Shown here: piece by piece, positions 1 through 7,284 of the stretch
How the letters are laid out: each line of letters starts with the position of its first letter
Numbering within the stretch: position 1 is the stretch's first letter
Assembly: GCA_944388965.1 (NCBI GenBank)
Contig: CALXKL010000006.1
Coordinates: 84,487 to 148,486, forward strand
Direction of reading: 5' to 3'
Length of the DNA stretch: 64,000 bases
Source: an uncultured Spirochaetales bacterium
Lineage (GTDB): Bacteria; Spirochaetota; Spirochaetia; Sphaerochaetales; Sphaerochaetaceae
Notes under the pieces: generated by a model
The model's input: only the letters and a program-made list of their open reading frames with translations
Database searches by the model: none
Told to the model about the DNA's origin: nothing
Made by a program: the position numbers and the translations under genes

Positions 1-68
1 CAGGCAGGATATCGGAGTCGGACGAGCGAATCGCCAAGATGATTTCCGGTGGCTGTCTTTTAAACTGA
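1..68 (+). CDS. 3' end of an unidentified gene (partial)
   Basis: One frame is open from the window edge to a TGA at 66-68 and encodes about 21 residues ending ISGGCLLN. Its codon use (many G/C third positions) is like that of the real genes nearby, and it ends just before the convergent kdgK terminator, so it is probably the tail of a rightward gene. The fragment is too short to name, and another frame is also open, so this is a weak call. Confidence 0.3.
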   Translation, partial: GRISESDERIAKMISGGCLLN

Positions 69-111
69 AACCTGCCTGTGATGTGATATAAGCCAGAAGA
101 AGGCAACGCAG

Positions 112-150
112 AAAAAAGTCTCCGGGACAGGCATCGTCCTATCCCGGAGA
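112..150 (-). terminator. Rho-independent terminator of kdgK
   Basis: A perfect 9-bp stem (TCTCCGGGA at 119-127 with TCCCGGAGA at 142-150) is followed, in the leftward direction, by six T residues (A-run at 112-117). It lies about 50 bp after the kdgK stop. Confidence 0.85.
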
Positions 151-199
151 GAAACGATTTATTTTCCAAGGAGAATCTTCATCTCTCGATGAACATGTG

Positions 200-1234
200 T
201 CATCTCTGGACGCGTCCAGATCCGTCTCCCTTGCACAGGGCCTCGACCTCGCTGAGCCTGGTCAGGTTGAAGTCTCCGTCGATGGAGTGCTTCAGACAGG
301 ACGAAGCGACTGCGAAGTTGATGGCGTACTGCTCGTCGTCGTAGTGGCTCAGAGCATAGATGATGCCTGCTGCGAAGGAGTCTCCACCGCCGACGCGGTC
401 GACGATGTCGGTGATCTCGTAGTGTCTGGAGAGGTAGAAGCCGGTCTTGCCGCTGAGCGCTGCGCTCCAGCCGTTCCTGTCCGCGGACTTGCTCTCGCGA
501 AGAGTGATGGCGACGACGCTGACGTTGGGGAACTGCTTCTTGACCTCGGCTGCCAGGGCCTCGTAGACCTTGGTGTCGAGCTCGCCCTTGGTGACATCGC
601 TGTCGGCCTCGATTCCAAGGCACTTCTGGATGTCCTCCTCGTTGGCGATGATGACGTCTGCGTACTTGGCAAGCTCCCTCATGACCTCGGGTGCCTTCTT
701 GCCGTAGTTCCACAGCTTCTTCCTGTAGTTGAGGTCGATGGAGACCGTGGCTCCTGCGGCCTTGGCCTGCTTCATCGCCTCGAGGGCGCAGTCGGCGGCC
801 TCCTGGCTGACTGCCGGGGTGATGCCGGTGGTATGGAACCATGTGGCGCCCTTCATGATGGAGGCGAAGTCGAAATCCTTGACGGTGGACTTGGCGATGG
901 CGCTCTCGGCCCTGTCGTAGACGACCAGGGAAGGTCTCTGGTTGGCGCCGGTCTCGAGGTAGTAGACACCGAGGCGTCCTCCCTTGACGCGGTTGATCGA
1001 CTTCGTGTCGACGCCGTACTTCATGAGCTCCCTGACGCATGCCTCGCCGACAGCGTTGTCGGGGACTGCGGAGACGAACTTCGCATCCTCTCCGAAGATC
1101 GAGAGGGAGACGGCGACGTTGGCCTCTCCGCCACCGAACGTGGCCTCGAGTGTCGGGCTCTGGAAGAGTCTCTGCCTCTCCGGGCTCTTCAGACGCAGCA
1201 TGATCTCACCGAATGTGACGTATTTGTTAGCCAT
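200..1234 (-). CDS. kdgK: 2-keto-3-deoxygluconate kinase (PfkB family)
   Basis: A 344-aa ribokinase/PfkB-family sugar kinase expected to phosphorylate 2-keto-3-deoxygluconate (KDG) to KDPG in the cytoplasm. The N-terminal FGEIMLRL and [12 protein letters not shown] segments bind the sugar, and GGGDSFAAG (about 282-290) carries the catalytic base Asp285 in the anion-hole motif. The C-terminus GDGSGRVQR is typical of this KDG-kinase subgroup as I remember it. The ATG at 1234 is chosen because GGAGG precedes it by 7 nt; an upstream in-frame ATG at 1288 has no such site. It is divergent from eda, the next enzyme of the pathway, which strongly supports the KDG assignment over other PfkB sugars. 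Confidence 0.9.
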   Translation of the reverse strand: MANKYVTFGEIMLRLKSPERQRLFQSPTLEATFGGGEANVAVSLSIFGEDAKFVSAVPDNAVGEACVRELMKYGVDTKSINRVKGGRLGVYYLETGANQRPSLVVYDRAESAIAKSTVKDFDFASIMKGATWFHTTGITPAVSQEAADCALEAMKQAKAAGATVSIDLNYRKKLWNYGKKAPEVMRELAKYADVIIANEEDIQKCLGIEADSDVTKGELDTKVYEALAAEVKKQFPNVSVVAITLRESKSADRNGWSAALSGKTGFYLSRHYEITDIVDRVGGGDSFAAGIIYALSHYDDEQYAINFAVASSCLKHSIDGDFNLTRLSEVEALCKGDGSGRVQR

Positions 1235-1266
1235 GGATTTGCCTCCAATTGTGTTCGTATAGCACG

Positions 1267-1295
1267 ATTGTAGGTCATAAAAATCCATCCGTCAA
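1267..1295 (-). promoter_or_regulatory. kdgK promoter
   Basis: Read leftward: -35 TTGACG (1290-1295), 17-bp spacer, -10 TACAAT (1267-1272). It is placed to serve kdgK, and the KdgR-like palindrome lies immediately upstream of its -35. Confidence 0.7.
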
Positions 1296-1302
1296 CAAAA
1301 TT

Positions 1303-1322
1303 TCGAAACATCGTTTCATTTT
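1303..1322. promoter_or_regulatory. KdgR-like operator between kdgK and eda
   Basis: The palindrome GAAAC-ATC-GTTTC (1305-1317), followed by ATTTT, overlaps the eda -35 and abuts the kdgK -35. It resembles the gamma-proteobacterial KdgR (IclR-family) box as I remember it. A related copy lies upstream of the KduD-like gene at 28425-28444. No regulator gene is in the window, so the binding protein is inferred. Confidence 0.55.
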
Positions 1323-1342
1323 CGGAAAACCCATGTTATACT
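1314..1342 (+). promoter_or_regulatory. eda promoter
   Basis: -35 TTTCAT (1314-1319), 17-bp spacer, -10 TATACT (1337-1342). The -35 is buried in the palindrome at 1303-1322, so binding there should repress eda. Confidence 0.6.
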
Positions 1343-1373
1343 GTTCTCACCTTAGACGAAAAAGGAGTGGAAC

Positions 1374-2339
1374 ATGACCAAAACAGAACTCTTCAAGTTC
1401 TTCCATGACCTTGCGATCGTGCCTGTCGTCAAGATCGACGACGCCGCAAAGGCGGTCCCTCTTGCAAAGGCCATGATCAAGGGTGGAATCAACACGGCGG
1501 AAATCACATTCCGCACAGATGCGGCGGAGGAGGCCATCAGGCGCATCAGCGAGGCCTGCCCCGAGATGGTCGTAGGTGCAGGAACCGTCATCAACCCCTC
1601 TCTTGCCGAGAAGGCGGTCAAGGCCGGCGCCCAGTTCATCGTGTCGGCAGGACTCAACCCCGAGACGGTCAGGTGGTGCAATGAGCATGACGTGCCCTGC
1701 TGCCCCGGCGTATGCACCCCCAGCGAGATCGAGATGGGTCTCTCTCTCGGACTTGATACGCTCAAGTTCTTCCCTGCCGAGACCAGCGGCGGCGTGAAGA
1801 TGCTCAAGGACCTCGGAGGCCCCTTCCCCAAGCTGAAGTTCATGACCACCGGCGGCATCAACCCCGCCAACGTCCAGGACTATGCCAGGACGCCCAACGT
1901 CATGGCCATCGGCGGCAGCTGGATGGTCAAGGCCGACCTCATCGAGAACGAGAAGTGGGATGAGATCACCAGACTGTGCGAAGAGGCCCTCAGGCTCGTC
2001 CAGTGCATGGAGCTGGTCCATGTGGGAATCAACACGGCCGACGCCGCGGAGGCAAAGAAGGTCGCAGACACCTTTACCGCATTCGGCATGACGCTCAACG
2101 ACGGCAATTCGTCCATCTTCATGGACAAGTCCATCGAGGTCATGAAGAGCCCGTTCTACGGCGCAAAGGGCCACCTTGCATTCAAGTGCCCTGACCTCGA
2201 GAGAACGGTCAGCTACCTTGGCAAGAAGGGCTTCACGGTCAAGGAAGAAAGCGTGAAGTACGATGCCAAGGGCAAGATGAAGGTCTGCTACTTCAACGAG
2301 GAGGTCGGCGGCTTCGCCATCCATCTCGTGAAGGGCTGA
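1374..2339 (+). CDS. eda: KDPG/KHG aldolase fused to a glyoxalase/VOC-like domain
   Basis: 321 aa. Residues 1 to about 205 form the class I 2-keto-3-deoxy-6-phosphogluconate aldolase barrel: Glu43 and Arg47 in AEITFRT, and the Schiff-base Lys131 in TLKFFPAE. Residues about 213-321 form an extra glyoxalase/bleomycin-resistance (VOC) type domain starting CMELVHVGIN. Single-domain Eda is about 210 aa, so this is a fusion. The aldolase cleaves KDPG to pyruvate and glyceraldehyde-3-phosphate; the role of the VOC domain is unknown. An AAGGAGTG ribosome site precedes the ATG. It is divergent from kdgK with a shared operator, so the two steps should be co-induced. Confidence 0.93.
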   Translation: MTKTELFKFFHDLAIVPVVKIDDAAKAVPLAKAMIKGGINTAEITFRTDAAEEAIRRISEACPEMVVGAGTVINPSLAEKAVKAGAQFIVSAGLNPETVRWCNEHDVPCCPGVCTPSEIEMGLSLGLDTLKFFPAETSGGVKMLKDLGGPFPKLKFMTTGGINPANVQDYARTPNVMAIGGSWMVKADLIENEKWDEITRLCEEALRLVQCMELVHVGINTADAAEAKKVADTFTAFGMTLNDGNSSIFMDKSIEVMKSPFYGAKGHLAFKCPDLERTVSYLGKKGFTVKEESVKYDAKGKMKVCYFNEEVGGFAIHLVKG

Positions 2340-2390
2340 TCGCCATCACACATCGCTTCACACGGGCGGCAGGGGACTGCCGCCTTTTTC
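2335..2390 (+). repeat. eda 3' end/terminator sequence, copy 1 (second copy at 3782-3841)
   Basis: The segment from the eda stop through its terminator (GCTGATCGCCATCAC..., CTTCACACGG, GGCAG...CTGCCG, TTTTC) recurs in degenerate form at 3782-3841, on the far side of the DUF4143 gene. Confidence 0.6.
2365..2389 (+). terminator. Rho-independent terminator of eda
   Basis: A perfect 8-bp stem GGCGGCAG/CTGCCGCC with a four-base loop is followed by TTTTT, 25 bp after the eda stop. Confidence 0.9.
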
Positions 2391-2431
2391 ATGTCCGGCG
2401 AAGAGACCATGCAGACGGACAGCCAGCTTAT

Positions 2432-2495
2432 GAAAATCAAAAGTGCAATCTTTGAATTTCATCGAAAATCAAAAGTGGAACTTGCGAATTTCATC
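2432..2495 (+). repeat. Tandem 32-bp repeat upstream of the DUF4143 ATPase
   Basis: Two adjacent units (2432-2463 and 2464-2495) share GAAAATCAAAAGTG at the start and AATTTCATC at the end, with 9 variable bases between; they agree at 27 of 32 positions by eye. The second unit contains the likely -35 of the downstream gene. This looks like a duplicated regulatory module, perhaps an operator for self-control. Confidence 0.75.
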
Positions 2496-2511
2496 GCTTT
2501 CATCATAGAAT
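2482..2511 (+). promoter_or_regulatory. Possible promoter of the DUF4143 ATPase
   Basis: TTGCGA (2482-2487), 18-bp spacer, TAGAAT (2506-2511). The -10 ends 6 nt before the ATG at 2518, so the transcript would be leaderless. Both hexamers are imperfect. Confidence 0.4.
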
Positions 2512-2517
2512 GCAGAT

Positions 2518-3696
2518 ATGAAGAAACAATATGTCCGCAGAGTGCTGAATATGACCGGCAGCCTTGCGCGAAAATCACAGTTTCTGTTCGGCCCTCGCCA
2601 GACAGGAAAGACAATGTGGATGGACAACGAGCTCACGACAGCCGCATTCCGCTTCAACCTGCTTGAATCGAATACCTATCAGCGCCTGGCGGTCGACCCA
2701 TCATACCTGAGACAGGTTCTGCGCCGGGACTCATCGGAACAAGGACTGGTCATAATCGACGAAATCCAGAAGCTTCCCTCTCTGCTGGACGAGGTGCACA
2801 ACCTGATCGAAACCACTGGATTCAGATTCCTTCTGACAGGCTCGAGCGCCAGAAAACTTCGCGCGCAAGGAGTGAACCTGCTTGGTGGGAGAGCGGGATG
2901 GAAGGAAATGTATCCATTCGTCTATCCGGAGATCAGAGACATGGGCTATTCCCTGGACCGGATCTTCTCGAGCGGACTGGTTCCTTCCTGCTATCTGTCT
3001 GCGGCACCGGACGAAGAGCTTTCGGATTACATAGGTCTATATTTAAGTCAGGAGATTCAGCAGGAGGGGCTGGTCAGGAACCTGCCGGCGTTCTCTCGTT
3101 TTCTGGAAGTCGCCGCACTGGCCAATGCGGAGATGATCAACTGTGCAAACATCTCCAAGGAAGTCGGGATAAGTGCAACGGGAATATCAGAATGGTTCCG
3201 CATTCTCTACGATACACTGGTCGGATTCGAAGTTCCGGCATTTCAGAAGACGAAGAAGAGGAAGACCTATGCTACATCGAAGTTCTATTTCTTCGATGTC
3301 GGGATTGTCCGTAGAATACTCGGGTTGGAAAGGATCCAGGAGAACACCGTCGAATTCGGAAAGTTCTTCGAATCCTACATCGCACATGAACTGAGAGCGT
3401 TCCTCGGATACGTCCTCGGCTACCATGACAAGGATGGACGTCTATGCTACTGGAGGACACTGTCGAATCAGGAAGTCGACTTCATCGTCGATGGCAAGCT
3501 GGCAATAGAGACGAAGACGACAAGACGCTATTCGAACTCCGACCTGAAAGGATTGAGAGCCTTGAAGGAAGAAGGAATCTGTCAGCGCCATATCCTCGTA
3601 TGCAGGGAGGAGCAGCCGCTGATGAGCGATGATGGAATCGAGATTCTGCCATATAAGACGTTCCTCGAGGAGTTGTGGAGCCGCAGGTTTCTATGA
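2518..3696 (+). CDS. AAA ATPase with DUF4143 (AAA_14 family)
   Basis: 392 aa. The N-terminal AAA_14 domain has Walker A GPRQTGKT (25-32), Walker B LVIIDE (77-82) and sensor-like LLTGSS (106-110). The C-terminal DUF4143 half ends with VDFIVDGKLAIETK, which resembles a PD-(D/E)xK nuclease core (Asp, Glu-x-Lys). The family is abundant as stand-alone accessory genes and has no agreed function; roles in selfish-element or stress biology are guesses. No ribosome site is visible; the start is at the first ATG, just after a possible -10. It is flanked by two copies of the eda terminator sequence and preceded by tandem repeats, which suggests an acquired cassette. Confidence 0.85.
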   Translation: MKKQYVRRVLNMTGSLARKSQFLFGPRQTGKTMWMDNELTTAAFRFNLLESNTYQRLAVDPSYLRQVLRRDSSEQGLVIIDEIQKLPSLLDEVHNLIETTGFRFLLTGSSARKLRAQGVNLLGGRAGWKEMYPFVYPEIRDMGYSLDRIFSSGLVPSCYLSAAPDEELSDYIGLYLSQEIQQEGLVRNLPAFSRFLEVAALANAEMINCANISKEVGISATGISEWFRILYDTLVGFEVPAFQKTKKRKTYATSKFYFFDVGIVRRILGLERIQENTVEFGKFFESYIAHELRAFLGYVLGYHDKDGRLCYWRTLSNQEVDFIVDGKLAIETKTTRRYSNSDLKGLRALKEEGICQRHILVCREEQPLMSDDGIEILPYKTFLEELWSRRFL

Positions 3697-3781
3697 CAGA
3701 CATTGCAGCCTCACGGCATTGGAATCAATCCGGCGCCTGAAACAGGACGTGTCGGGATCTTCGCCATCACTCTTTTCACAG

Positions 3782-3841
3782 GCTGATGGCCATCACCCGG
3801 CTTTCACACGGACGGCAGAGGATTGCCGACTGTTCTGTTTT
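3782..3841 (+). repeat. Degenerate second copy of the eda 3' end/terminator
   Basis: GCTGATGGCCATCACC..., CTTTCACACGGACGGCAG, TTGCCG and TTTTC align in order with 2335-2390. Mutations weaken the stem (CGGCA/TGCCG remains) and break the T-run. A shorter fragment, TCGCCATCACTC..CACAGGCTG, lies just before it at about 3761-3785. Confidence 0.55.
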
Positions 3842-3959
3842 CAACATTCCTATCCAGGAGTCTCCATCATCTAAGCGAAGCGAAAGGTGGAGAGGAATGG
3901 AGATTTGCCTGGCTGTACGGACAGCTCTCCTGTCCGGAATCAAGGCGATGGCGGCATGA

Positions 3960-4376
3960 TTACAGATACCGCCTCTTGAGATCCGCGACCATCTGCTCTC
4001 CAAGGGTGGCGCCCTCGTCATCCATGACATAGCGTACCCCACTGGTCTCCTTCATGGACTCGGCAATCCTCACGAGCAGCACGACGTCCTCGTCACGGAG
4101 GCCTCTTGCAGCACCGGCAAGAACATCCGTCATCGGGCCCGTGCTTTCCTCATGTACATGGCCTTCGCTTGAAAGCGACTCGACGTCCGTTCCAAGCGCA
4201 CCTGCTATCTCAAGTGCGAACTCGAACGAGGGCGTCCTGTTCATCGCCTTCATGCTCATCAACGTATGGCTGCCATGCCCGCACTCACGTCCGAGCTCCT
4301 CCCAGGTCATGCCGCGGGCGTTTCTCACCTCATTGACGTTGTTCCAGAAGATTCTGGTGATGTCCTTGCCTTCCAT
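3960..4376 (-). CDS. XRE/Cro-CI-type transcriptional regulator
   Basis: 138 aa. Residues about 10-68 form a helix-turn-helix of the Cro/CI (XRE) type (NVNEVRNARGMTWEELGRECG, then FEFALEIAGALGTDVESL). The C-terminal half is acidic and helical with no recognised effector domain. It is divergent from tnpB, and its start lies about 60 bp from the start-proximal end of the tnpB promoter region, so it may control that region. The ATG at 4376 lacks a Shine-Dalgarno but follows an extended -10 by 7 nt. No target can be named from sequence. Confidence 0.8.
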   Translation of the reverse strand: MEGKDITRIFWNNVNEVRNARGMTWEELGRECGHGSHTLMSMKAMNRTPSFEFALEIAGALGTDVESLSSEGHVHEESTGPMTDVLAGAARGLRDEDVVLLVRIAESMKETSGVRYVMDDEGATLGEQMVADLKRRYL

Positions 4377-4383
4377 ACCATGG

Positions 4384-4392
4384 ATGATAACA
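4384..4392 (-). promoter_or_regulatory. Extended -10 of the XRE regulator gene
   Basis: Leftward TGTTATCAT (TG-n-TATCAT) ends 7 nt before the ATG at 4376, so a leaderless transcript is predicted. The murA start has nearly the same string. Confidence 0.5.
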
Positions 4393-4410
4393 TGGAATGC
4401 TGAACATGTG

Positions 4411-4439
4411 TTGACATCATGTGTGAAGCAGTCTATATT
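4411..4439 (+). promoter_or_regulatory. Near-consensus sigma-70 promoter of tnpB
   Basis: TTGACA (4411-4416), 17-bp spacer, TATATT (4434-4439). Among the clearest promoters in the window. An inverted repeat, GTTGAT-8 nt-ATCAAC (4448-4467), lies at the expected transcript start and may be an operator or part of the element's left end. Confidence 0.8.
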
Positions 4440-4494
4440 AATTATCGTTGATATGTTGTTATCAACAGAGATTCCCGTGGTCAGGAGGTTCCAG

Positions 4495-5745
4495 ATGGAC
4501 GGTTGTCATCCGGATTCCGTGGTGGTATCCAAGTGCATGGAATTCCGTATAAGGCCGACCATTGAGCAGAAGATCCTCATCTGGAAGACCTTCGGATGCT
4601 GCCGCTTCGTCTGGAATCATCTCCTTGATGAGCGCATCAGCCATGAGAAGGTTAACAAAGGCAAGCTCCTCAATACTACTCCTGCACATCTGAAGAAGGA
4701 TAACCCATTCCTTTCAGAAGTTGATTCGATGGCTCTCTGCAATGTACAGCTGAATCTTAACCAGGCATGCAGAAGGCTCTTCCCGAAAGGAAGGGCTCCG
4801 AAGTTCAGAGCCAAGGGAAAGGATAAAAGGTCATACACCACCAACTGGATAAACAACAACATCGAGATAGTTCACAAGAGCGATATAGAGAACTATATCA
4901 AGCTGCCGAAACTCGGAAGAGTGCGCATCATACTCCACCGTAGCATACCGGATGAGTGGAGGATGAAGCATGCGACGATAAAGGAGACGGCAAGCGGGAA
5001 GTTCTTCATATCCCTCACCTTCGATGTGGAGATAAGACCAAAGGAGCCGATGAAGGAGTTCGACAAGGTCGAGGCCTTCGATTATTCCCTGCCTTCTCTT
5101 GTCGTCTCTGCATCAGGGGAGAATGACATCACATCCGATGACATCCGCTGGTACCGCAATCTTGAGAATAGGATTGCAAAGGAGCAGAGGAAGCTTTCGA
5201 GGATGCAGTATGGCTCAAGGAATTACTGGGAGCAGAAACACAAGATCGGGAAGCTTCACGAGAAGGCGAGGAACAGGAGGAAGGACTTCCTGCACAAGCT
5301 CTCCCGGAAGGTCTCCGATTCCTTCGATGCCGTAGTGGTGGAGGACATCAATCTCCAGCACATGTCTCAGGCCCTGAACTTCGGCAAGAGCGTATACGAC
5401 AACGGCTACGGGCTGCTGAGAAACATGCTTGCCTACAAGCTTGAGGAACAGGGAGAGGTGCTTGTGAAGGTGGACAGGTTCTTCCCCTCCTCAAAGCGCT
5501 GTTCCGTGTGTCATGAAGTGAACCATGATCTCAAGCTCTCGGACAGGCAGTGGACATGCCCATCCTGCGGTACACATCACGACAGAGACAAGAACAGTTG
5601 TAAGAACCTGCTGGATGAGGGTAAAGACATCCTTAACCGCTGGACTGGCGGGGATAGCTCATTGATACTGGCACCATCAGGGGTCTTGAGTGGGAAGAAG
5701 CTCCATCCTCAGGCTCGCTACAATGTGAGACAGGATGGAGAGTAG
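4495..5745 (+). CDS. tnpB: IS200/IS605-family TnpB RNA-guided nuclease (orphan)
   Basis: 416 aa, the usual TnpB length. RuvC residues are present: Asp196 in AFDYSL, Glu283 in VVVEDINL, and Asp363/Asp365 in GTHHDRDKNS. The four zinc Cys are 336, 339, 355 and 358. TnpB proteins use a guide RNA (omega RNA) encoded at their own 3' end. No tnpA lies nearby, so the element is orphan and moves only if helped in trans. The start at 4495 follows AGGAGG by 6 nt; an in-frame ATG at 4537 has no such site. RuvC-I lacks the usual Gly residues around Asp196 (AFDYS rather than GIDLG), but the catalytic triad argues against a nuclease-dead TldR-type repressor. Confidence 0.93.
   Translation: MDGCHPDSVVVSKCMEFRIRPTIEQKILIWKTFGCCRFVWNHLLDERISHEKVNKGKLLNTTPAHLKKDNPFLSEVDSMALCNVQLNLNQACRRLFPKGRAPKFRAKGKDKRSYTTNWINNNIEIVHKSDIENYIKLPKLGRVRIILHRSIPDEWRMKHATIKETASGKFFISLTFDVEIRPKEPMKEFDKVEAFDYSLPSLVVSASGENDITSDDIRWYRNLENRIAKEQRKLSRMQYGSRNYWEQKHKIGKLHEKARNRRKDFLHKLSRKVSDSFDAVVVEDINLQHMSQALNFGKSVYDNGYGLLRNMLAYKLEEQGEVLVKVDRFFPSSKRCSVCHEVNHDLKLSDRQWTCPSCGTHHDRDKNSCKNLLDEGKDILNRWTGGDSSLILAPSGVLSGKKLHPQARYNVRQDGE
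5701..5740 (+). ncRNA. Strong hairpin at the tnpB 3' end, candidate omega-RNA scaffold
   Basis: Perfect 9-nt arms CTCCATCCT (5701-5709) and AGGATGGAG (5732-5740) enclose a second stem CTCGC/GTGAG around TACAAT. It lies inside the last codons of tnpB, where guide RNAs of this family arise. The exact RNA ends and guide junction cannot be fixed by reading. Confidence 0.45.
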
Positions 5746-5833
5746 GTCACCATTTTCCAAGCCAGGAGGAATCCACCTCGCCACCGAATTCCCGAACCCC
5801 CTGCCTGTGCAAAATGACCGGAAAAAGTCATGT

Positions 5834-5867
5834 GAAAACAAGAGCGCGACAGTCATCCCGTTGCGCT
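5834..5867 (-). terminator. Probable terminator of the GH28 gene
   Basis: Leftward hairpin AGCGCAAC...GTCGCGCT (5843-5867, 8 pairs including a G-T) is followed by CTTGTTTTC, a weak T-tract. Confidence 0.55.
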
Positions 5868-5901
5868 CTATTCATGTCCACAAGTACATGGTGGAAGAAT
5901 C

Positions 5902-7221
5902 TCAGTCCTCCATCACGATCTCCTGTTCGACGCCGTCGACATGCACGTTCTCCAGCTCGAGGTTCTCTACGAAGCGCAGCCTTATTCCGCGCTGGTCTAT
6001 CTCGGGCAGGCCGAGGAACATGTCACTCTGCGACACCGGCACCAGATTCTGTGAAGCGACGGCGAAATGGCAGTCGCGGATCTTCACGTTGGACACCTTC
6101 ATCTCGGGCAGGCCTACTATCATGGCGGCGGATGCACGGGCACCGGTGCCATGACAGCCCGTGATCTCGAGGTTGTACAGGCTGGGCGTCTCGTCCGTCA
6201 CGGGCTGAGGATCGAGCGAGAAGCACGACATGTCGTTGCAGCCGCAGCGGTAGTACATGTTCACGGCCAGAGGGCACAGGTTGTCGTTCATCGTCAGATT
6301 CCTGAAGACCAGGTCGTGGATGTTTCCGCCCCGCCCTCTTCTCGACTTGATCCTGATGCCACGGTCGGTTCCGTCGAAGATGCAGTCGCTGACCTCGATG
6401 TGGTCGATTCCCGCGGCGGTCTCGCTTCCGATGACGGCGCCTCCGTGGGCGGCCTTGACCGTGCATCCACGGATCACGACGCGTGATGTCGGGGCGGCGT
6501 CCTCGATGCCGCTCCTGCCCGAGCCGCTCTTGAGCGCGATGCCGTCGTCACCGACATGGACGAAGCAGGACTCGACGACCACATCCGTGCAGCTCTCGAT
6601 GTCGATGCCATCCGTGTTAGGTGCATCGGCAGGATTCTCTATCCTGAGGTCCCTGAGCACGATGTGGTCGGAGAACACGGGATGGATGGTCCAGAACGGG
6701 CTGTCGACTATCGTGAGGCCCTCGATCGTCACGCCGCTGGACTCGTGGATCTGCACCAGAGGCGGCCTGAGGAACTGGACCTGACGGCCACCGCCACCTC
6801 CGGGCTGGTCCTCGTAGCCGGGGTTGAGGGATGCGAACATCCTCTCGATGTCGGTCTGCGGACCGTCTGCGGCATTGCGCCTGAGGTTCGCCTGGTCCCA
6901 CCAGGCCTGGCCGCTTCCGTCTATCGTGCCCTTTCCCGTGATGGTGACGTTCCTCGCCCCGTCGATGTAGAGGCAGGGGTGCATGCAGTGGCACTTCACT
7001 CCCTCCCAGCGGGTGTACACGGGTCCGTAGAGGGAAAAGTCCGGGATGAACTTCAGCACGGCCCCCTCCTCGAACTCGATGCGGGTGTCTTCGTGGACCG
7101 TCAGCGGGCCCGTCATGTAGACGCCCTTGAGAAGGACGAGCGTCCCCTTCATGTCAAGCAGCTCCTGCAGTGCGGCGGTGTTGTCCGTCCTGCCGTCTCC
7201 GTAAAGTCTGTATTCCTTCAT
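5902..7221 (-). CDS. Family 28 glycoside hydrolase (polygalacturonase-like, cytoplasmic)
   Basis: 439 aa parallel beta-helix enzyme. GH28 motifs appear in order: NTDGID (202-207), GDD (224-226, two catalytic Asp with the Asp of NTD), AHGG (258-261) and RGIRIKS (287-293). There is no signal peptide, so it should act inside the cell on imported oligogalacturonides, releasing galacturonate. The ATG at 7221 follows AGGAGGG on its strand. It is divergent from a sugar-isomerase-like gene and fits with the KDG genes at 0.2-2.3 kb and the KduD-like gene at 27.6 kb. Exact substrate (galacturonan, rhamnogalacturonan or xylogalacturonan) is not decided by these motifs. Confidence 0.9.
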   Translation of the reverse strand: MKEYRLYGDGRTDNTAALQELLDMKGTLVLLKGVYMTGPLTVHEDTRIEFEEGAVLKFIPDFSLYGPVYTRWEGVKCHCMHPCLYIDGARNVTITGKGTIDGSGQAWWDQANLRRNAADGPQTDIERMFASLNPGYEDQPGGGGGRQVQFLRPPLVQIHESSGVTIEGLTIVDSPFWTIHPVFSDHIVLRDLRIENPADAPNTDGIDIESCTDVVVESCFVHVGDDGIALKSGSGRSGIEDAAPTSRVVIRGCTVKAAHGGAVIGSETAAGIDHIEVSDCIFDGTDRGIRIKSRRGRGGNIHDLVFRNLTMNDNLCPLAVNMYYRCGCNDMSCFSLDPQPVTDETPSLYNLEITGCHGTGARASAAMIVGLPEMKVSNVKIRDCHFAVASQNLVPVSQSDMFLGLPEIDQRGIRLRFVENLELENVHVDGVEQEIVMED

Positions 7222-7249
7222 CTCGGACCCCCTCCTGGAAGGTCGTTCC

Positions 7250-7278
7250 TTTACAAGGCAAGCCTTGTGAAATATTCT
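7250..7278 (+). promoter_or_regulatory. Promoter of the sugar isomerase gene, with palindromic operator in the spacer
   Basis: TTTACA (7250-7255), 17-bp spacer, TATTCT (7273-7278), then 6 nt to the ATG (leaderless). The spacer holds the inverted repeat ACAAGGC-AA-GCCTTGT (7253-7268), a placement typical of a repressor site. It could also affect the divergent GH28 gene. Confidence 0.6.
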
Positions 7279-7284
7279 TCATTC

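Noticed and set aside
159..202. Possible frameshift at the kdgK 3' end (another leftward frame continues to 159)
   Set aside because: The kdgK frame already ends with the conserved tail GDGSGRVQR, so the extension in another frame is a shadow.
3918..3936. Hairpin CGGACAG-CTCTC-CTGTCCG as terminator of the XRE gene
   Set aside because: Perfect stem but no T-tract on either side; left unannotated.
4495..5745. TnpB as a nuclease-dead regulator (TldR type)
   Set aside because: Asp196, Glu283 and the DRD motif of RuvC are all present, so the nuclease appears intact.
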